From: Ignavibacteria bacterium | GTDB taxonomy: Bacteria > Bacteroidota > Ignavibacteria > Ch128b | DNA: 64,000 nt | Direction: 5' to 3' | Assembly (NCBI GenBank): GCA_013177855.1 | Contig: JABLYA010000001.1 | Coordinates: 2,560,983 to 2,624,982, forward strand | Part shown: piece by piece, positions 18,172-27,620 of the stretch | Layout: each line of letters opens with the position of its first letter | Position numbering within the stretch: position 1 is the stretch's first letter | Position numbers and translations under genes: made by a program | The notes under the pieces: generated by a model | Told to the model about the DNA's origin: nothing | What the model saw: only the letters and a program-made list of their open reading frames with translations | The model's database searches: none

Positions 18172-19758
18172 ATGATTAAAGTCACGACATCAGCAGAGAT
18201 CAGAAAGCTTGATCATTTAGCTACCGAGATCTTCAACATTCCTTCCTTAATTTTAATGGAAAACGCTGCTATTGGCGTAGTTGATTTTATATCAGATTTA
18301 TCTAAAGAAAAAACTATAAACAATATTTTGATCCTTTGTGGTCATGGTAATAATGGCGGTGACGGATTTGCAATTGCAAGACATCTTACAAATCGTGGTT
18401 ATAATGTTTGTGTAGTTTTAGTTGGTGATCTTAACAAGATCTCAGGTGATGCTAAAATTAATTTTGACATAATAAAAAAAATTTCGAGTAAAGAGGAAAA
18501 TCTAAAAGTTTACATCAATCCGAAATCCTTAAATAAAATTAAAGAATATTTTGACGAACCATTTGATTTAATCATTGATGCACTTCTCGGAACTGGATTA
18601 AATTCCGAAATAAGAGAACCGTTTCGTTCCACTATTAAATGGGCTAATGAATATAAATCAATTAAGTTGTCAGTAGATATCCCCACAGGACTTTCAAGCG
18701 ATAATGGTAAAATTTTAGGTGAAGCTTTTTCAGCTGATTATACATTAACAATGGGATTGCCTAAAGTTGGTTTGTTAATTAACGATGGTCCAAGAGTTTC
18801 AGGTAAAATTGAAATTGTTGATATAAGTTATCCAGATTATTTGAGTAACTCAATAGAAATTAGAAAAAATTTAATTGAAGAAATTGACGTTTACGAAAGA
18901 TTACCAAAAAGACCTTATGATGCTCATAAATATTCTGTAGGAAAAGTTTTTGCAATTGCAGGCTCAGCTGGATTGACTGGCGCAGCTAAAATGTCCTGTG
19001 AAGCTGCTTTAATTTCAGGCTGCGGTGGTGTTCTTTTATTAACAACGCAGAAACTTTTAAATATTTATGCGAAAAGTCTAAAGGAAGTAATGACTTATCC
19101 TTTAAAGAATAACAATGGTAATTACTTTGTTCAAAGTGATTTTGATGAAATTAAATCGAAGATTGATTGGGCTGATGTTTTAATGATTGGTCCTGGTCTT
19201 GGTCAAAATGAAGAAACTCAAAAATTTTTGAAAAGAATTTTACTTGAATATCCCGAAAAGAAAAAAGTTATTGATGCAGATGGATTAAACTTACTTGCTA
19301 ATTTTATAAATGATAAAAATCTGTCATTGAAAAATTCTATTTTAACTCCACACCTGGGTGAATTTGCGAGACTTACGAAAAAAAGCATCGATGAATTAAA
19401 AGAAAACATTTTTGAAATGGGATCAAATTTTGCGAAAAAATATAAATCGATTTTAGTACTCAAAGGTGCGCCAACGATAATTTTTGATCCTGATGGCAAT
19501 TCATTTATAAATTCAACTGGCAATAGTGGAATGGCAACAGTTGGAATGGGTGATGTATTAACAGGAATAATAAGCAGTTTTTATGCTCAAGGACTTTCAG
19601 CAATTGATGCAGCAATAACTGGTGTATTCCTACATGGATTAGCAGGTGATATAGCTGCTGTAAAAAAAGGTAAGCTTAGTTTAATATCAAGTGATGTGAT
19701 AAAGTCAATTCCCAAAGCAATTAAAATAGTTGAAGTCATTAATCAGGAACTTGATTAA
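18172..19758 (+). CDS. nnr: Bifunctional NAD(P)HX epimerase / ADP-dependent dehydratase
   Basis: A 528-residue cytoplasmic repair enzyme that restores hydrated NADH and NADPH. The N-terminal YjeF_N epimerase domain (about 1-215) shows LILCGHGNNGGDGFAIARHL and DALLGTGLNSE. The C-terminal ribokinase-like dehydratase (about 225-525) shows VMIGPGLGQNEETQKFL, ILTPHLGEFARLT and the catalytic GNSGMATVGMGDVLTGIIS. Its tight link to nuoN (1 bp) makes sense for NADH metabolism, though this enzyme is found in many contexts. Confidence 0.93.
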   Translation: MIKVTTSAEIRKLDHLATEIFNIPSLILMENAAIGVVDFISDLSKEKTINNILILCGHGNNGGDGFAIARHLTNRGYNVCVVLVGDLNKISGDAKINFDIIKKISSKEENLKVYINPKSLNKIKEYFDEPFDLIIDALLGTGLNSEIREPFRSTIKWANEYKSIKLSVDIPTGLSSDNGKILGEAFSADYTLTMGLPKVGLLINDGPRVSGKIEIVDISYPDYLSNSIEIRKNLIEEIDVYERLPKRPYDAHKYSVGKVFAIAGSAGLTGAAKMSCEAALISGCGGVLLLTTQKLLNIYAKSLKEVMTYPLKNNNGNYFVQSDFDEIKSKIDWADVLMIGPGLGQNEETQKFLKRILLEYPEKKKVIDADGLNLLANFINDKNLSLKNSILTPHLGEFARLTKKSIDELKENIFEMGSNFAKKYKSILVLKGAPTIIFDPDGNSFINSTGNSGMATVGMGDVLTGIISSFYAQGLSAIDAAITGVFLHGLAGDIAAVKKGKLSLISSDVIKSIPKAIKIVEVINQELD

Positions 19759-19782
19759 AGAAACTAAGTTAGATAATTGAAA

Positions 19783-19814
19783 TTTGCTAAATACTTTTTC
19801 AAGATTTATTTTCG
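19783..19814 (+). promoter_or_regulatory. Possible promoter of the TonB gene
   Basis: TTTG (19783-19786), a 20-base spacer and TATTTTCG (19807-19814) resemble the Bacteroidota consensus with one mismatch in the -7 element. It lies 25 bases before the start codon. Confidence 0.35.
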
Positions 19815-19838
19815 AACCAAATTAAGAGGAAATGAAAA

Positions 19839-20498
19839 ATGCCAGTATACAAAACACCAAAAGCTGATCTAAGGAGAAAATATACAAGGTATGTTGAGAT
19901 AAGTTTAATTATCTCCTTAGCTTTATTAATAATCGCTTTTAAGTTTTTCCCAAAAGTAGAAGCAGGTGAGAAACAGGTTCAAGCAGTTCAAGAGCTTGTT
20001 AATGTTGAGGATATCGTAAAAACTAAACAGGAAAATCGTCCTCCACCTCCACCAAAACCACCAATACCAATTGAATCACCATCTGATAATGTGCTCGAAG
20101 ATGTTGAGATCGGAAGTACTGAGATTGATCTAACTCAACAGATTGAAGCTCCACCACCTCCACCGAAAGAGGAAAAGAAAATAGTTGAAGAAGATATCCA
20201 GTATTTTGAAGTTGTGGAAGAGATGCCTGAACCAATTGGTGGAATAGAAGCAATTCAGAAAAAGATTGTTTATCCTGAAATTGCCAAAAGAGCTGGTGTT
20301 GAAGGTAAAGTTTACATCTTAGCTTATGTTGATGAAAATGGTAATGTGACTAAAACTGAAGTTTTAAAAGGAATTGGCGCTGGCTGTGATGAAGCAGCTG
20401 AAAAGGCTGTCCGTGAAACTAAGTTTAAACCAGGTAAACAAAGAGGAAAACCAGTCAGAGTAAAAGTTGCTGTTCCTATTATTTTCAAGCTTAATTAA
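19839..20498 (+). CDS. TonB-family energy transducer
   Basis: A 219-residue protein that would pass proton-motive force to outer-membrane TonB-dependent receptors. The membrane anchor is at about residues 20-40 (ISLIISLALLIIAFKFFP). The periplasmic linker has two proline runs (RPPPPPKPPIPIE and APPPPPKEEK). The C-terminal domain (about 135-219) has the usual YPEIAKRAGVEGKVYILAYV, DENGNVTKTEVLKGIGAGCD and ETKFKPGKQRGKPVRVKVAV. It has a strong ribosome site (AAGAGGAA) and a terminator directly after. No ExbB/ExbD gene is adjacent. A TonB-dependent receptor is encoded further on (52374-55178). Confidence 0.92.
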   Translation: MPVYKTPKADLRRKYTRYVEISLIISLALLIIAFKFFPKVEAGEKQVQAVQELVNVEDIVKTKQENRPPPPPKPPIPIESPSDNVLEDVEIGSTEIDLTQQIEAPPPPPKEEKKIVEEDIQYFEVVEEMPEPIGGIEAIQKKIVYPEIAKRAGVEGKVYILAYVDENGNVTKTEVLKGIGAGCDEAAEKAVRETKFKPGKQRGKPVRVKVAVPIIFKLN

Positions 20499-20522
20499 GA
20501 TTTGCCAGAAAAGATGAACTTG

Positions 20523-20559
20523 AAATAAAAAACCCCGATGCGTTCGGGGTTTTTTATTT
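20523..20559. terminator. Bidirectional terminator between convergent genes
   Basis: Sixteen-base arms at 20523-20538 and 20544-20559 are perfectly complementary, with the CCCCGA/TCGGGG core, a five-base loop and A/T tracts on both sides. It serves the TonB gene on the plus strand and could serve the HIT gene on the minus strand. Confidence 0.9.
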
Positions 20560-20638
20560 TAAATCTCGAGTACTAAGCTTTTGGTTTAATGGATAATTCG
20601 AAATAAATAAATCTTTATCTCGCCTTTGAATTAAATAA

Positions 20639-20980
20639 TCATCCTGGAGGCCAGGACATCATTCTGCCACCAATCAAATGCAGATGAATATGAAAAACTG
20701 CTTGACCAGCGTTTTTGCCTGTATTAAGTACAAGTCGAAAACCACTTTCATCAATACCTAATTTTTTTGCGTATTCTTTTGCCTGGAAGATTAACTCGCC
20801 AAGCAAATTGATATCACTCGATTCAACATTACTGATTTTATCAATATGTTTCTTTGGGACAAAAAGAACATGATAGGGAGCAACTGGATTTATATCATTA
20901 AATCCGATGATGTTTTCGTTTTCAAAAACGATTTCAGAATTGATCTCTTTGTTTATGATTTTGCAGAAAATACAATCCAC
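20639..20980 (-). CDS. HIT-family nucleotide hydrolase (HINT/PKCI type)
   Basis: A 113-residue histidine-triad protein that binds purine nucleotides and typically cleaves AMP-lysine or similar phosphoramidates. It starts CIFCKIINKEINSEIVFEN, with the zinc-type CxxC pair, and carries the active-site HIHLHLIGG (HxHxH). Length and order fit HINT1-type proteins. Its start overlaps by 1 bp the stop region of the NtrC-type regulator, so both are probably in one transcript. Confidence 0.93.
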   Translation of the reverse strand: MDCIFCKIINKEINSEIVFENENIIGFNDINPVAPYHVLFVPKKHIDKISNVESSDINLLGELIFQAKEYAKKLGIDESGFRLVLNTGKNAGQAVFHIHLHLIGGRMMSWPPG

Positions 20981-22338
20981 TACTTTTCCTCCTTCTCTAT
21001 TCCGTATTTTTTTATTTTATTATAGAGATGACTTCTCTGAATTCCAATTGCTTCAGCAGTTTTTGTGATGTTCCAATTGTACTGATTTAATTTCTTAATA
21101 ATAAAAATTTTTTCCATCTGATCTTTAAAGTCTTGAAATGAGTCAATTGAAAAATCAATTTCCGCATCTGATTTTGAGTAAGGGAATAATTGTGCTTTAA
21201 CATCATTCAAATCATAAACCTGTTTCGGATTCATTATTATGATTCTTTCGACAAAGTTTTTTAGTTCTCGAACATTACCTTTCCATTCGAGATTCTTTAA
21301 ATATTCAATTGCATCGTCATTGAATTTTTTTACTGGGAATTTATTTTCTTCACAAACTTTTCTGGTAAAATGCTCAATTAAAAGGGGAATATCTTCTCTT
21401 CTTTCTCTTAAAGGTGGAACATTAATCACAATCACACTTAGCCTGTGAAATAGATCTTCACGAAATCTACCTTCTGCAATTTCCTTCATTAAGTTTTTAT
21501 TTGTTGCAGCAATAATTCTAACATCTACAGGAATTTTATTTTTTCCTCCGACCCGCTCAATTGCACCTTCTTCAATTGATCTCAAGACTTTTGCTTGAGC
21601 ATTCAAAGACATATCGCCAATTTCGTCTAAGAATAATGTTCCGCCATTTGCCTGTTCGAATTTCCCAATTCTCTGTGAAGTGGCTCCTGTAAATGCACCT
21701 TTTTCGTGACCAAAAAGTTCTGATTCTATTAATTCATTTGGAATAGCTGCACAGTTAACTTCGACAAACGGTTTGTTCGACCTATTGCTGTATCGATAAA
21801 TTGCTTGTGCAACCAGTTCTTTGCCTGTCCCATTTTCACCAGTAATTAATACGCGTGAATTTGTTGGCGCGACTTTTCGAATTGTCTCTAATATATTTTT
21901 GATCGCCTGACTTTGCCCGATGATCTCGTATTTGCTTTCAACTTTTTCTTTGAGTTGCTTATTCCTTAATACAAGATTTGTTTGATTAACAGCGTTACGA
22001 ATTGTTATTAAAAGTTTATCTCGATCGATTGGTTTTTCGATAAAATCATAGGCTCCTTTTTTGGTTGCCTCAATAGCGTTACCAAGACTTGCATGAGCGG
22101 AGATCATTATAATTGAAACTGCATCATTTATCTCTTTAATTTTTGTTATAGCTTCAAGCCCATCCATTTCGGGCATTTTAATATCGAGCAGTATGGCTTT
22201 GTAATCATTTGATTTAATTTTTTCGATCCCTTCCATTGCGTTTGATGCAGATTCAACGATGTAATTTTCATATTCAAGAATCATTTTGATTGATTCACAA
22301 ATGGAGGGATCGTCGTCAATTATTAATATTTTTTCCAT
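20980..22338 (-). CDS. NtrC-type sigma-54-dependent response regulator
   Basis: A 452-residue transcription activator in three parts. The receiver domain (1-120) has phospho-acceptor Asp52 in [11 protein letters not shown] and the lysine in FIEKPID. The AAA+ domain (about 135-380) has Walker A GENGTGKE, the sigma-54-contacting GAFTGA loop, Walker [13 protein letters not shown] and the R-finger region [10 protein letters not shown] Fis-type helix-turn-helix closes it ([21 protein letters not shown]). It should work with a sensor kinase and RpoN; neither is encoded in this window. The target genes are unknown. Its first 23 bp overlap the upstream gene. Confidence 0.93.
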   Translation of the reverse strand: MEKILIIDDDPSICESIKMILEYENYIVESASNAMEGIEKIKSNDYKAILLDIKMPEMDGLEAITKIKEINDAVSIIMISAHASLGNAIEATKKGAYDFIEKPIDRDKLLITIRNAVNQTNLVLRNKQLKEKVESKYEIIGQSQAIKNILETIRKVAPTNSRVLITGENGTGKELVAQAIYRYSNRSNKPFVEVNCAAIPNELIESELFGHEKGAFTGATSQRIGKFEQANGGTLFLDEIGDMSLNAQAKVLRSIEEGAIERVGGKNKIPVDVRIIAATNKNLMKEIAEGRFREDLFHRLSVIVINVPPLRERREDIPLLIEHFTRKVCEENKFPVKKFNDDAIEYLKNLEWKGNVRELKNFVERIIIMNPKQVYDLNDVKAQLFPYSKSDAEIDFSIDSFQDFKDQMEKIFIIKKLNQYNWNITKTAEAIGIQRSHLYNKIKKYGIEKEEK

Positions 22339-22954
22339 AACTCAAACTTTTTTCTTTTGCTAAAATAACGCTTGGAGGAATAATTTTACAACGAAGCATT
22401 TGACCAAATTCTGAACCAAGTTGATTGATTCTTAAATCTCGTTGATCTACTTTTCCATCGATCTTAAAACTTTCTTCAAATTCTTCGACGAATTCACCAA
22501 GACTCTCGGAAAATTCTTTGCCGAAAGTATAACTTAAATAAGCTGTCGAAAAAAAGTGAACAATTTTGTCTTTATCTCCAAACTCAGAATTTGGTGAGTC
22601 TTCAAATAATCTTGATGGAAGATTTTTTACTTTTCGAGACAACAAAACCTTGTCATAGTTGATAAAGACTGAAAATGGAATCAATAATTTTATAAATGGT
22701 AATTTTACTTTGAACACAGGATAAGTCATTGTACCAACACAGCAAAAAAGCAATGCATCTCCAATATTCGAATCAGCAATTGAAAGAGCAAAAGAAAAAA
22801 TTGAATCGACTGCTTTTAGATTAATTTCCCTATTATCACTATTTAATAAATTTGCTGCTATAAAATCGTTCACTTTACTACCATATTCGTAGATATCTTT
22901 TACCTGTCCAGAACTTATTACGAAAGATATTAGGATCAGAAATAAAACTTTCAA
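22316..22954 (-). CDS. Exported protein of unknown function with a VanZ/YfiM-like pattern
   Basis: A 212-residue protein with a signal peptide (MKVLFLILISFVISSGQ). I cannot name its family. The second half has a spaced pattern DKDKIVHFFSTAYLSYTFG, then EEFEESFKIDGKVDQRDLRI and NQLGSEFGQML. The order D..H, E, D..D, N..G..fG recalls VanZ-like and YfiM-like (DUF2279) envelope proteins, which is a loose resemblance only. It overlaps the regulator gene by 23 bp and the carboxylase gene by 4 bp, so it lies inside a tightly packed minus-strand operon. Confidence 0.65.
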   Translation of the reverse strand: MKVLFLILISFVISSGQVKDIYEYGSKVNDFIAANLLNSDNREINLKAVDSIFSFALSIADSNIGDALLFCCVGTMTYPVFKVKLPFIKLLIPFSVFINYDKVLLSRKVKNLPSRLFEDSPNSEFGDKDKIVHFFSTAYLSYTFGKEFSESLGEFVEEFEESFKIDGKVDQRDLRINQLGSEFGQMLRCKIIPPSVILAKEKSLSYGKNINN

Positions 22955-24600
22955 GTTTGAATCACTCCTGTGATGAATGGTTTTGTGATAGGAGAATGAT
23001 TTGCCATTTCAATACCTAAGGAAACTATTTTTCTGATTTCTCTTGGATCAATTATTTCATCAATCCAGAGACGGGCTGCTGCATATAACGGTTCACTTTG
23101 TTTTTCGTAACGATCAGAAATTTCTTTTAGAAATTTTTTCTTTTCTTCTTCGCTTATTTCTTTTCCTTCCTTCATCATTTGATTTATTTTAATATTTAGT
23201 AAAGTGTTGCTCGCTTGATTTCCACCCATTACAGCAATTCTGGCATTTGGAAATGCAAAGATTAATCTTGGATCATAAGCTTTACCACACATTGCATAAT
23301 TCCCGGCACCGTAAGAATTTCCAACGATAAATGTGAATTTAGGTACAACAGAATTTGCAACAGCATTAACCATTTTTGCACCATCTTTTATAATTCCACC
23401 GTGCTCAGCTCTTGATCCAACCATAAAGCCAGTAACATCCTGCAAGAATACCAATGGAATTTTTTTCTGATTGCAATTCATTATGAAGCGAGTCGCTTTA
23501 TCTGCACTATCTGAATAAATAACTCCGCCAATTTGAATTTCACCAGTTCGAGTTTTAACAAGAGATCTTTGATTGGCAACAATTCCAACAGCCCAACCAT
23601 CGATCCGTGCGTAAGCTGTGATAATAGTTTTGCCGTAATTTTTTTTGTATTCGTCAATTTCGCCATCATCTACGATACAGCTCAAAACATCATACATATC
23701 GTAAGGAGTGATAGTGTCTGTAGGTAAAATTCCGAGAATATCTTCTGGCGGATTTTCAGGCGGCTTGGAAGCAGTCCGATTAAATCCTTCAAATCTTTGA
23801 CCTGATATTTTATCAACCAAATTTCTAATTAATTGAATTGCTTCTTCATCATTCTTGACTTTGTAATCTGTCACACCGCTAATTGAGGAATGCACATCAG
23901 CACCACCGAGACTTTCATTATCAATTTCTTCACCAATTGCAGCTTTTACTAAATGACTTCCAGCAAGGAAAACACTTCCAGTACCTTCAACAATTATCGC
24001 TTCATCGCTCATAATTGGAAGATAAGCACCACCTGCGACACAGGGTCCCATTATTGCAGCAATTTGTGGAATTCCCATTGCTGACATGATAGCGTTATTT
24101 CGAAAAATTCTCCCAAAATGTTCTTTATCCGGGAAAATTTCATCCTGCATTGGGAGATAAACACCCGCACTATCAACCAGATAAATAATTGGAAGATGAT
24201 TTTCCATTGCTATTTCTTGAGCACGGAGATTTTTTTTGCAGGTGATTGGAAACCAGGCTCCTGCTTTTACTGTTGCATCATTTGCAACAATCACGCATAA
24301 TTTTTTCGAGACATAACCGAGACCAACGATTGTTCCAGCAGCTGGAATGTATTCGTCATAAAGATCATTGCCGGCAAAGATACCGAGTTCAAAAAATTCT
24401 GTCCCTTCATCTATCAATAACTTAATTCTATCACGAACAAATAGTTTTCCTTTTTTCTTATGAGATTCAATTGCAGACTTTCCACCGCCTTCTTTGATTT
24501 TTTCGGCTTTCGCATTAATAATTCGTAATAAATTTTTGTGATAATCCAAACGTTCGAAAAATGTCGAGTCTTTTTTTATCTGTCTGTTTAATTTGGTCAT
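22951..24600 (-). CDS. Acyl-CoA carboxylase beta subunit (methylcrotonyl-/propionyl-CoA type)
   Basis: A 549-residue biotin-dependent carboxyltransferase subunit, with two crotonase-like halves. The N-terminus (KGKLFVRDRIKLLIDEGTEF) and IYLVDSAGVYLPMQDEIFPD closely match the methylcrotonyl-CoA carboxylase beta group, as does QDVTGFMVGSRAEHGGIIKD in the second half. The reaction moves CO2 from carboxybiotin to an acyl-CoA. No alpha subunit (biotin carboxylase with biotin carrier) is encoded nearby. The 4-bp overlap with an acyl-CoA dehydrogenase gene supports leucine or a similar branched-chain degradation step. Confidence 0.9.
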   Translation of the reverse strand: MTKLNRQIKKDSTFFERLDYHKNLLRIINAKAEKIKEGGGKSAIESHKKKGKLFVRDRIKLLIDEGTEFFELGIFAGNDLYDEYIPAAGTIVGLGYVSKKLCVIVANDATVKAGAWFPITCKKNLRAQEIAMENHLPIIYLVDSAGVYLPMQDEIFPDKEHFGRIFRNNAIMSAMGIPQIAAIMGPCVAGGAYLPIMSDEAIIVEGTGSVFLAGSHLVKAAIGEEIDNESLGGADVHSSISGVTDYKVKNDEEAIQLIRNLVDKISGQRFEGFNRTASKPPENPPEDILGILPTDTITPYDMYDVLSCIVDDGEIDEYKKNYGKTIITAYARIDGWAVGIVANQRSLVKTRTGEIQIGGVIYSDSADKATRFIMNCNQKKIPLVFLQDVTGFMVGSRAEHGGIIKDGAKMVNAVANSVVPKFTFIVGNSYGAGNYAMCGKAYDPRLIFAFPNARIAVMGGNQASNTLLNIKINQMMKEGKEISEEEKKKFLKEISDRYEKQSEPLYAAARLWIDEIIDPREIRKIVSLGIEMANHSPITKPFITGVIQT

Positions 24601-25745
24601 AGCTCACTCAGAATTGATTTAGCGATAATTAATCTTTGAATTTCGGAAGTTCCTTCACCAATTGTTGTTAGCTTAACATCTCGATAGAACTTTTCAACTG
24701 GAAAATCTTTTGTAAAACCATATCCACCATGGATTTGCAGAGCCTGTTCAGTTATTTTAACTGCAATTTCACTGGCATAAAGTTTAGCAAGAGAAGCTTC
24801 GTATGAAACATCTTTCCCTTGATCTTTGAGAGCAGCTGCACGGTAGACCAGTAGACGAGCTGCTTCAATCATTGTTTTCATATCAGCAAGCTTAAATTGA
24901 ATTGCCTGAAATTCGGAAATTGACTTTCCAAATTGTTGTCTTTCTTTTGAATATTTTAATGCTGCTTCATAAGCTCCTTCTGCAAGTCCTAATGCCATTG
25001 CAGCAATTGAAATTCGTCCACCTTGAAGAACCTGAAGAGCATTCATAAATCCTTCATCTTCTCTGCCAAGAAGATTTTCTTCAGGAACAGTAAGATTATC
25101 AAATGAAAGTTGAGCAGTATCACTTGCTCTGCATCCGAGTTTGTTTTCTTTTTTTAAGACAATGTAACCAGGAGAGTTAGTTTCAACGATAAATGCGGAA
25201 ATTCCTTTTTTGCCTTTTTCAGGATTTGTTTTTGCAAATACGACAGCAACTTGACCGACTGAGCCATGAGTTGCGAATGTTTTAGATCCATTGATTATGT
25301 ATTGACCATTTTCTTTTCTTGCGATTGATTTTAGACTTCCTGCATCACTGCCTGAAGTTGGTTCAGTCAGGCACCATGCACCAATAAATTTACCTTGAGC
25401 TAAATTGACTAAATATTTTTCTTTTTGTTCTTTCGTTCCAAATAAATTAATGTGATTTGTACAAAGTCCATTATGTGCTGCAACGGATAGAGAAATTGAA
25501 GGGTCATATCTTGCAAGTTCCTCGACTACCAACGCATAATGCGTATAACCAAGTCCTGCACCACCAAATTCTTCAGGAACAAGTATCCCCATAAATCCCT
25601 GCTCACCAAGTTTTGTAAAAACATCTCTGGGGAAAATTTGATCTTCATCCCATTTCATAATGTTAGGAAGTATCTCTTTTTCTGAAAATTCTCTTATTGA
25701 TTGTTGAATTAGCATGAGTTGTTCATCGAGACGATAACCGAACAT
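24597..25745 (-). CDS. Acyl-CoA dehydrogenase
   Basis: A 382-residue FAD flavoenzyme that oxidises an acyl-CoA to the 2-enoyl-CoA, passing electrons to ETF. Signatures are GAWCLTEPTSGSDAGSLKS, FIVETNSPGY, ERQQFGKSISEFQAIQFKLA, QALQIHGGYGFTKDFPVEKF and the C-terminal YRDVKLTTIGEGTSEIQRL. In the family that last motif carries a catalytic Glu in many short and medium-chain members. Being upstream of and overlapping the carboxylase beta gene suggests isovaleryl-CoA or a related substrate. A strong ribosome site (GGAGG five bases before ATG) begins the operon. Confidence 0.92.
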   Translation of the reverse strand: MFGYRLDEQLMLIQQSIREFSEKEILPNIMKWDEDQIFPRDVFTKLGEQGFMGILVPEEFGGAGLGYTHYALVVEELARYDPSISLSVAAHNGLCTNHINLFGTKEQKEKYLVNLAQGKFIGAWCLTEPTSGSDAGSLKSIARKENGQYIINGSKTFATHGSVGQVAVVFAKTNPEKGKKGISAFIVETNSPGYIVLKKENKLGCRASDTAQLSFDNLTVPEENLLGREDEGFMNALQVLQGGRISIAAMALGLAEGAYEAALKYSKERQQFGKSISEFQAIQFKLADMKTMIEAARLLVYRAAALKDQGKDVSYEASLAKLYASEIAVKITEQALQIHGGYGFTKDFPVEKFYRDVKLTTIGEGTSEIQRLIIAKSILSEL

Positions 25746-26382
25746 TATACCCTCCGGAGTGAGTTTTTGATTTGCAATTAATATTATATGAAATAAAGGA
25801 AGCCGAATATTTGTAAGATTTAAAATTCAAATTTTGTCTCATTTATTTGAGCTGAATTTTGAAGAGAACCGTTCAATTCTATTTTGATTACTTATAACTG
25901 GAACGACTTAACTTTTGGTGCAAAATAAAAAATTGATTAGATAAAATCTTAGTTAGTTTCTTCAAAGATCTTAATGAATAATTTTGGGCAAAGGAAATTT
26001 TAGAATTTCAAAAGATAGTTTGTAAAAATTTTGATCTAAACCCAATTCTTAGTCAATTATTATTAATAAATCATAAGATTTAGGTAGCTAAAAAGTGAGC
26101 AATTACTGACATTTAAAATTAGGCATATGACTTATTTACAATTTCATACATCAAAATAAATTCGCACTGAAAATTGATTATGGATAATAAATTTTATTCC
26201 TGATCAAGTTCTTTTGTAGAGTTACGTTATCAAACAGAAAGTTAAATTAGAAGCTATTTAGTTATCCTCTAATCATCCCGCTCTTGAAAGCTTTATTTAA
26301 CTTTCCGCCATAGATCTTGATTAGAAAATAAAATACAATTCAATGTTTAATTAAGTAAAACAAAAGTCAAGGAGGAACTAAA
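25746..26382. other. Gene-free spacer between divergent genes
   Basis: These 637 AT-rich bases have no supported reading frame and no recognisable tRNA. They should hold the promoters of the acyl-CoA dehydrogenase operon (minus) and the first beta-propeller gene (plus). I could not find a clear TAnnTTTG element in either direction. The only strong signal is the ribosome site AAGGAGGAAC just before 26383. Confidence 0.5.
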
Positions 26383-27609
26383 ATGAAAGTCTTAATTACC
26401 TTTTTAACTTTTTTATTAGTTGCCACTGTTAATGCGCAGTGGGTTGGAGACAATGAAGGATTTCTTGGCGGTAATGTTAAAGGATTTGCAGTTATTAATA
26501 ATAAATTATTTGCCGGTACAGATGCATTTGGTGGAGTATATCTGCATGAAAATTCAGTCACTTGGGTACAAAAAAATAATGGTTTGACAAATAAGCAAGT
26601 TAATTCAATAATTGCAAAAGATGGGAAAATGTATGTTGGCACAACTAATGGTGGAGTATTTGTTTCAACTGATGAAGGAGAAAGTTGGGTATCAAAAAGC
26701 ATAACATCAACGACTTCAACAATTTATTCCTTGGGTGTAAATGGTCAAACTATATTTGCCGGCTCCTTAAATGGTATCTTCATTTCAACTAATGGAGGAG
26801 ACAGTTGGAGTGCATCTACAAATGGTTTCCCGAATTCACCCGTTACATCAATACTTGTTAACGGTAACGAAATTTTTGCTGCGACTTATGGTGCAGGTGT
26901 CTATTATTCCAATGATAATGGATTATCGTGGGTACCTAAAAACAATGGAATAAGCATTTTAGCGTTATGGGCTATTACATCTCACAATAATTTACTGATC
27001 GTTGGTAGTAATAGTGGGTTATATTATTCAAATGATAACGGGAATAGTTGGAATTTATTTGGGATTTATAACAACCGTCCCTTTAAAAGTCTTTTAAGTT
27101 ATGGAAATACGATGTTTGCAGGTAAGTCTGAGCCAGCATCAACAAATTTTCTATTTAGTACTAATAATGGTGCAATATGGCAAATATCTAGCGATGGTTT
27201 CACATCAAGCGTTTATGAAATCATTGCAATAGGTGTGAACAATGGTTATGTCTATGTTTCTACACCCGGTTCTGGTTACAGAATTCATAGAAGACCATTA
27301 TCTGAAATAGTTACATCAGTTGAAAGCTTGGATGAAATTCCTACAGAATTTACTTTAAACCAAAACTACCCAAACCCCTTCAACCCAAGCACAAAAATCA
27401 GTTGGCAGTCTCCGGTTAGTGGTTATACAACATTAAAAGTTTATGATGTGCTTGGGAAAGAAGTTGGTACACTGGTTAATGAATATCTTAACGCAGGAAG
27501 TTATGAAGTTGAGTTTAATGCATTCGGTTTAAGTAGTGGAGTTTATTTATGCAGGTTAATTAACAACAGTGGATATTCAAAAACTATAAAAATGTTATTA
27601 AGTAAATAA
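26383..27609 (+). CDS. T9SS-exported Asp-box beta-propeller protein, copy 1
   Basis: A 408-residue secreted protein. Residues 1-19 are a signal peptide ending VNAQ. The body (about 20-305) is a repeat protein of sialidase/Asp-box type: VSTDEGESW, ISTNNGGDSW-like and YSNDNGLSW units alternate with IFAGTxxGG strands, as in a six- or seven-bladed propeller. No sialidase catalytic residues could be picked out. The C-terminus (about 325-408) is a T9SS type A sorting domain beginning NQNYPNPFNPSTKI and ending TIKMLLSK. It is the first of three related genes, 11 bp ahead of the second. The role is probably adhesion or surface binding; this is not shown by sequence. Confidence 0.88.
   Translation: MKVLITFLTFLLVATVNAQWVGDNEGFLGGNVKGFAVINNKLFAGTDAFGGVYLHENSVTWVQKNNGLTNKQVNSIIAKDGKMYVGTTNGGVFVSTDEGESWVSKSITSTTSTIYSLGVNGQTIFAGSLNGIFISTNGGDSWSASTNGFPNSPVTSILVNGNEIFAATYGAGVYYSNDNGLSWVPKNNGISILALWAITSHNNLLIVGSNSGLYYSNDNGNSWNLFGIYNNRPFKSLLSYGNTMFAGKSEPASTNFLFSTNNGAIWQISSDGFTSSVYEIIAIGVNNGYVYVSTPGSGYRIHRRPLSEIVTSVESLDEIPTEFTLNQNYPNPFNPSTKISWQSPVSGYTTLKVYDVLGKEVGTLVNEYLNAGSYEVEFNAFGLSSGVYLCRLINNSGYSKTIKMLLSK
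27364..27600 (+). repeat. Shared sorting-domain DNA, copy A
   Basis: This C-terminal segment is near-identical in DNA to the ones at 28617 and 30992. A stretch of 77 bases (27379-27455) is identical to 28632-28708. The last third differs from the other two copies: it lacks the AGQTRN codons and ends in its own sequence. Confidence 0.85.
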
Positions 27610-27620
27610 AGGGCATTCAA

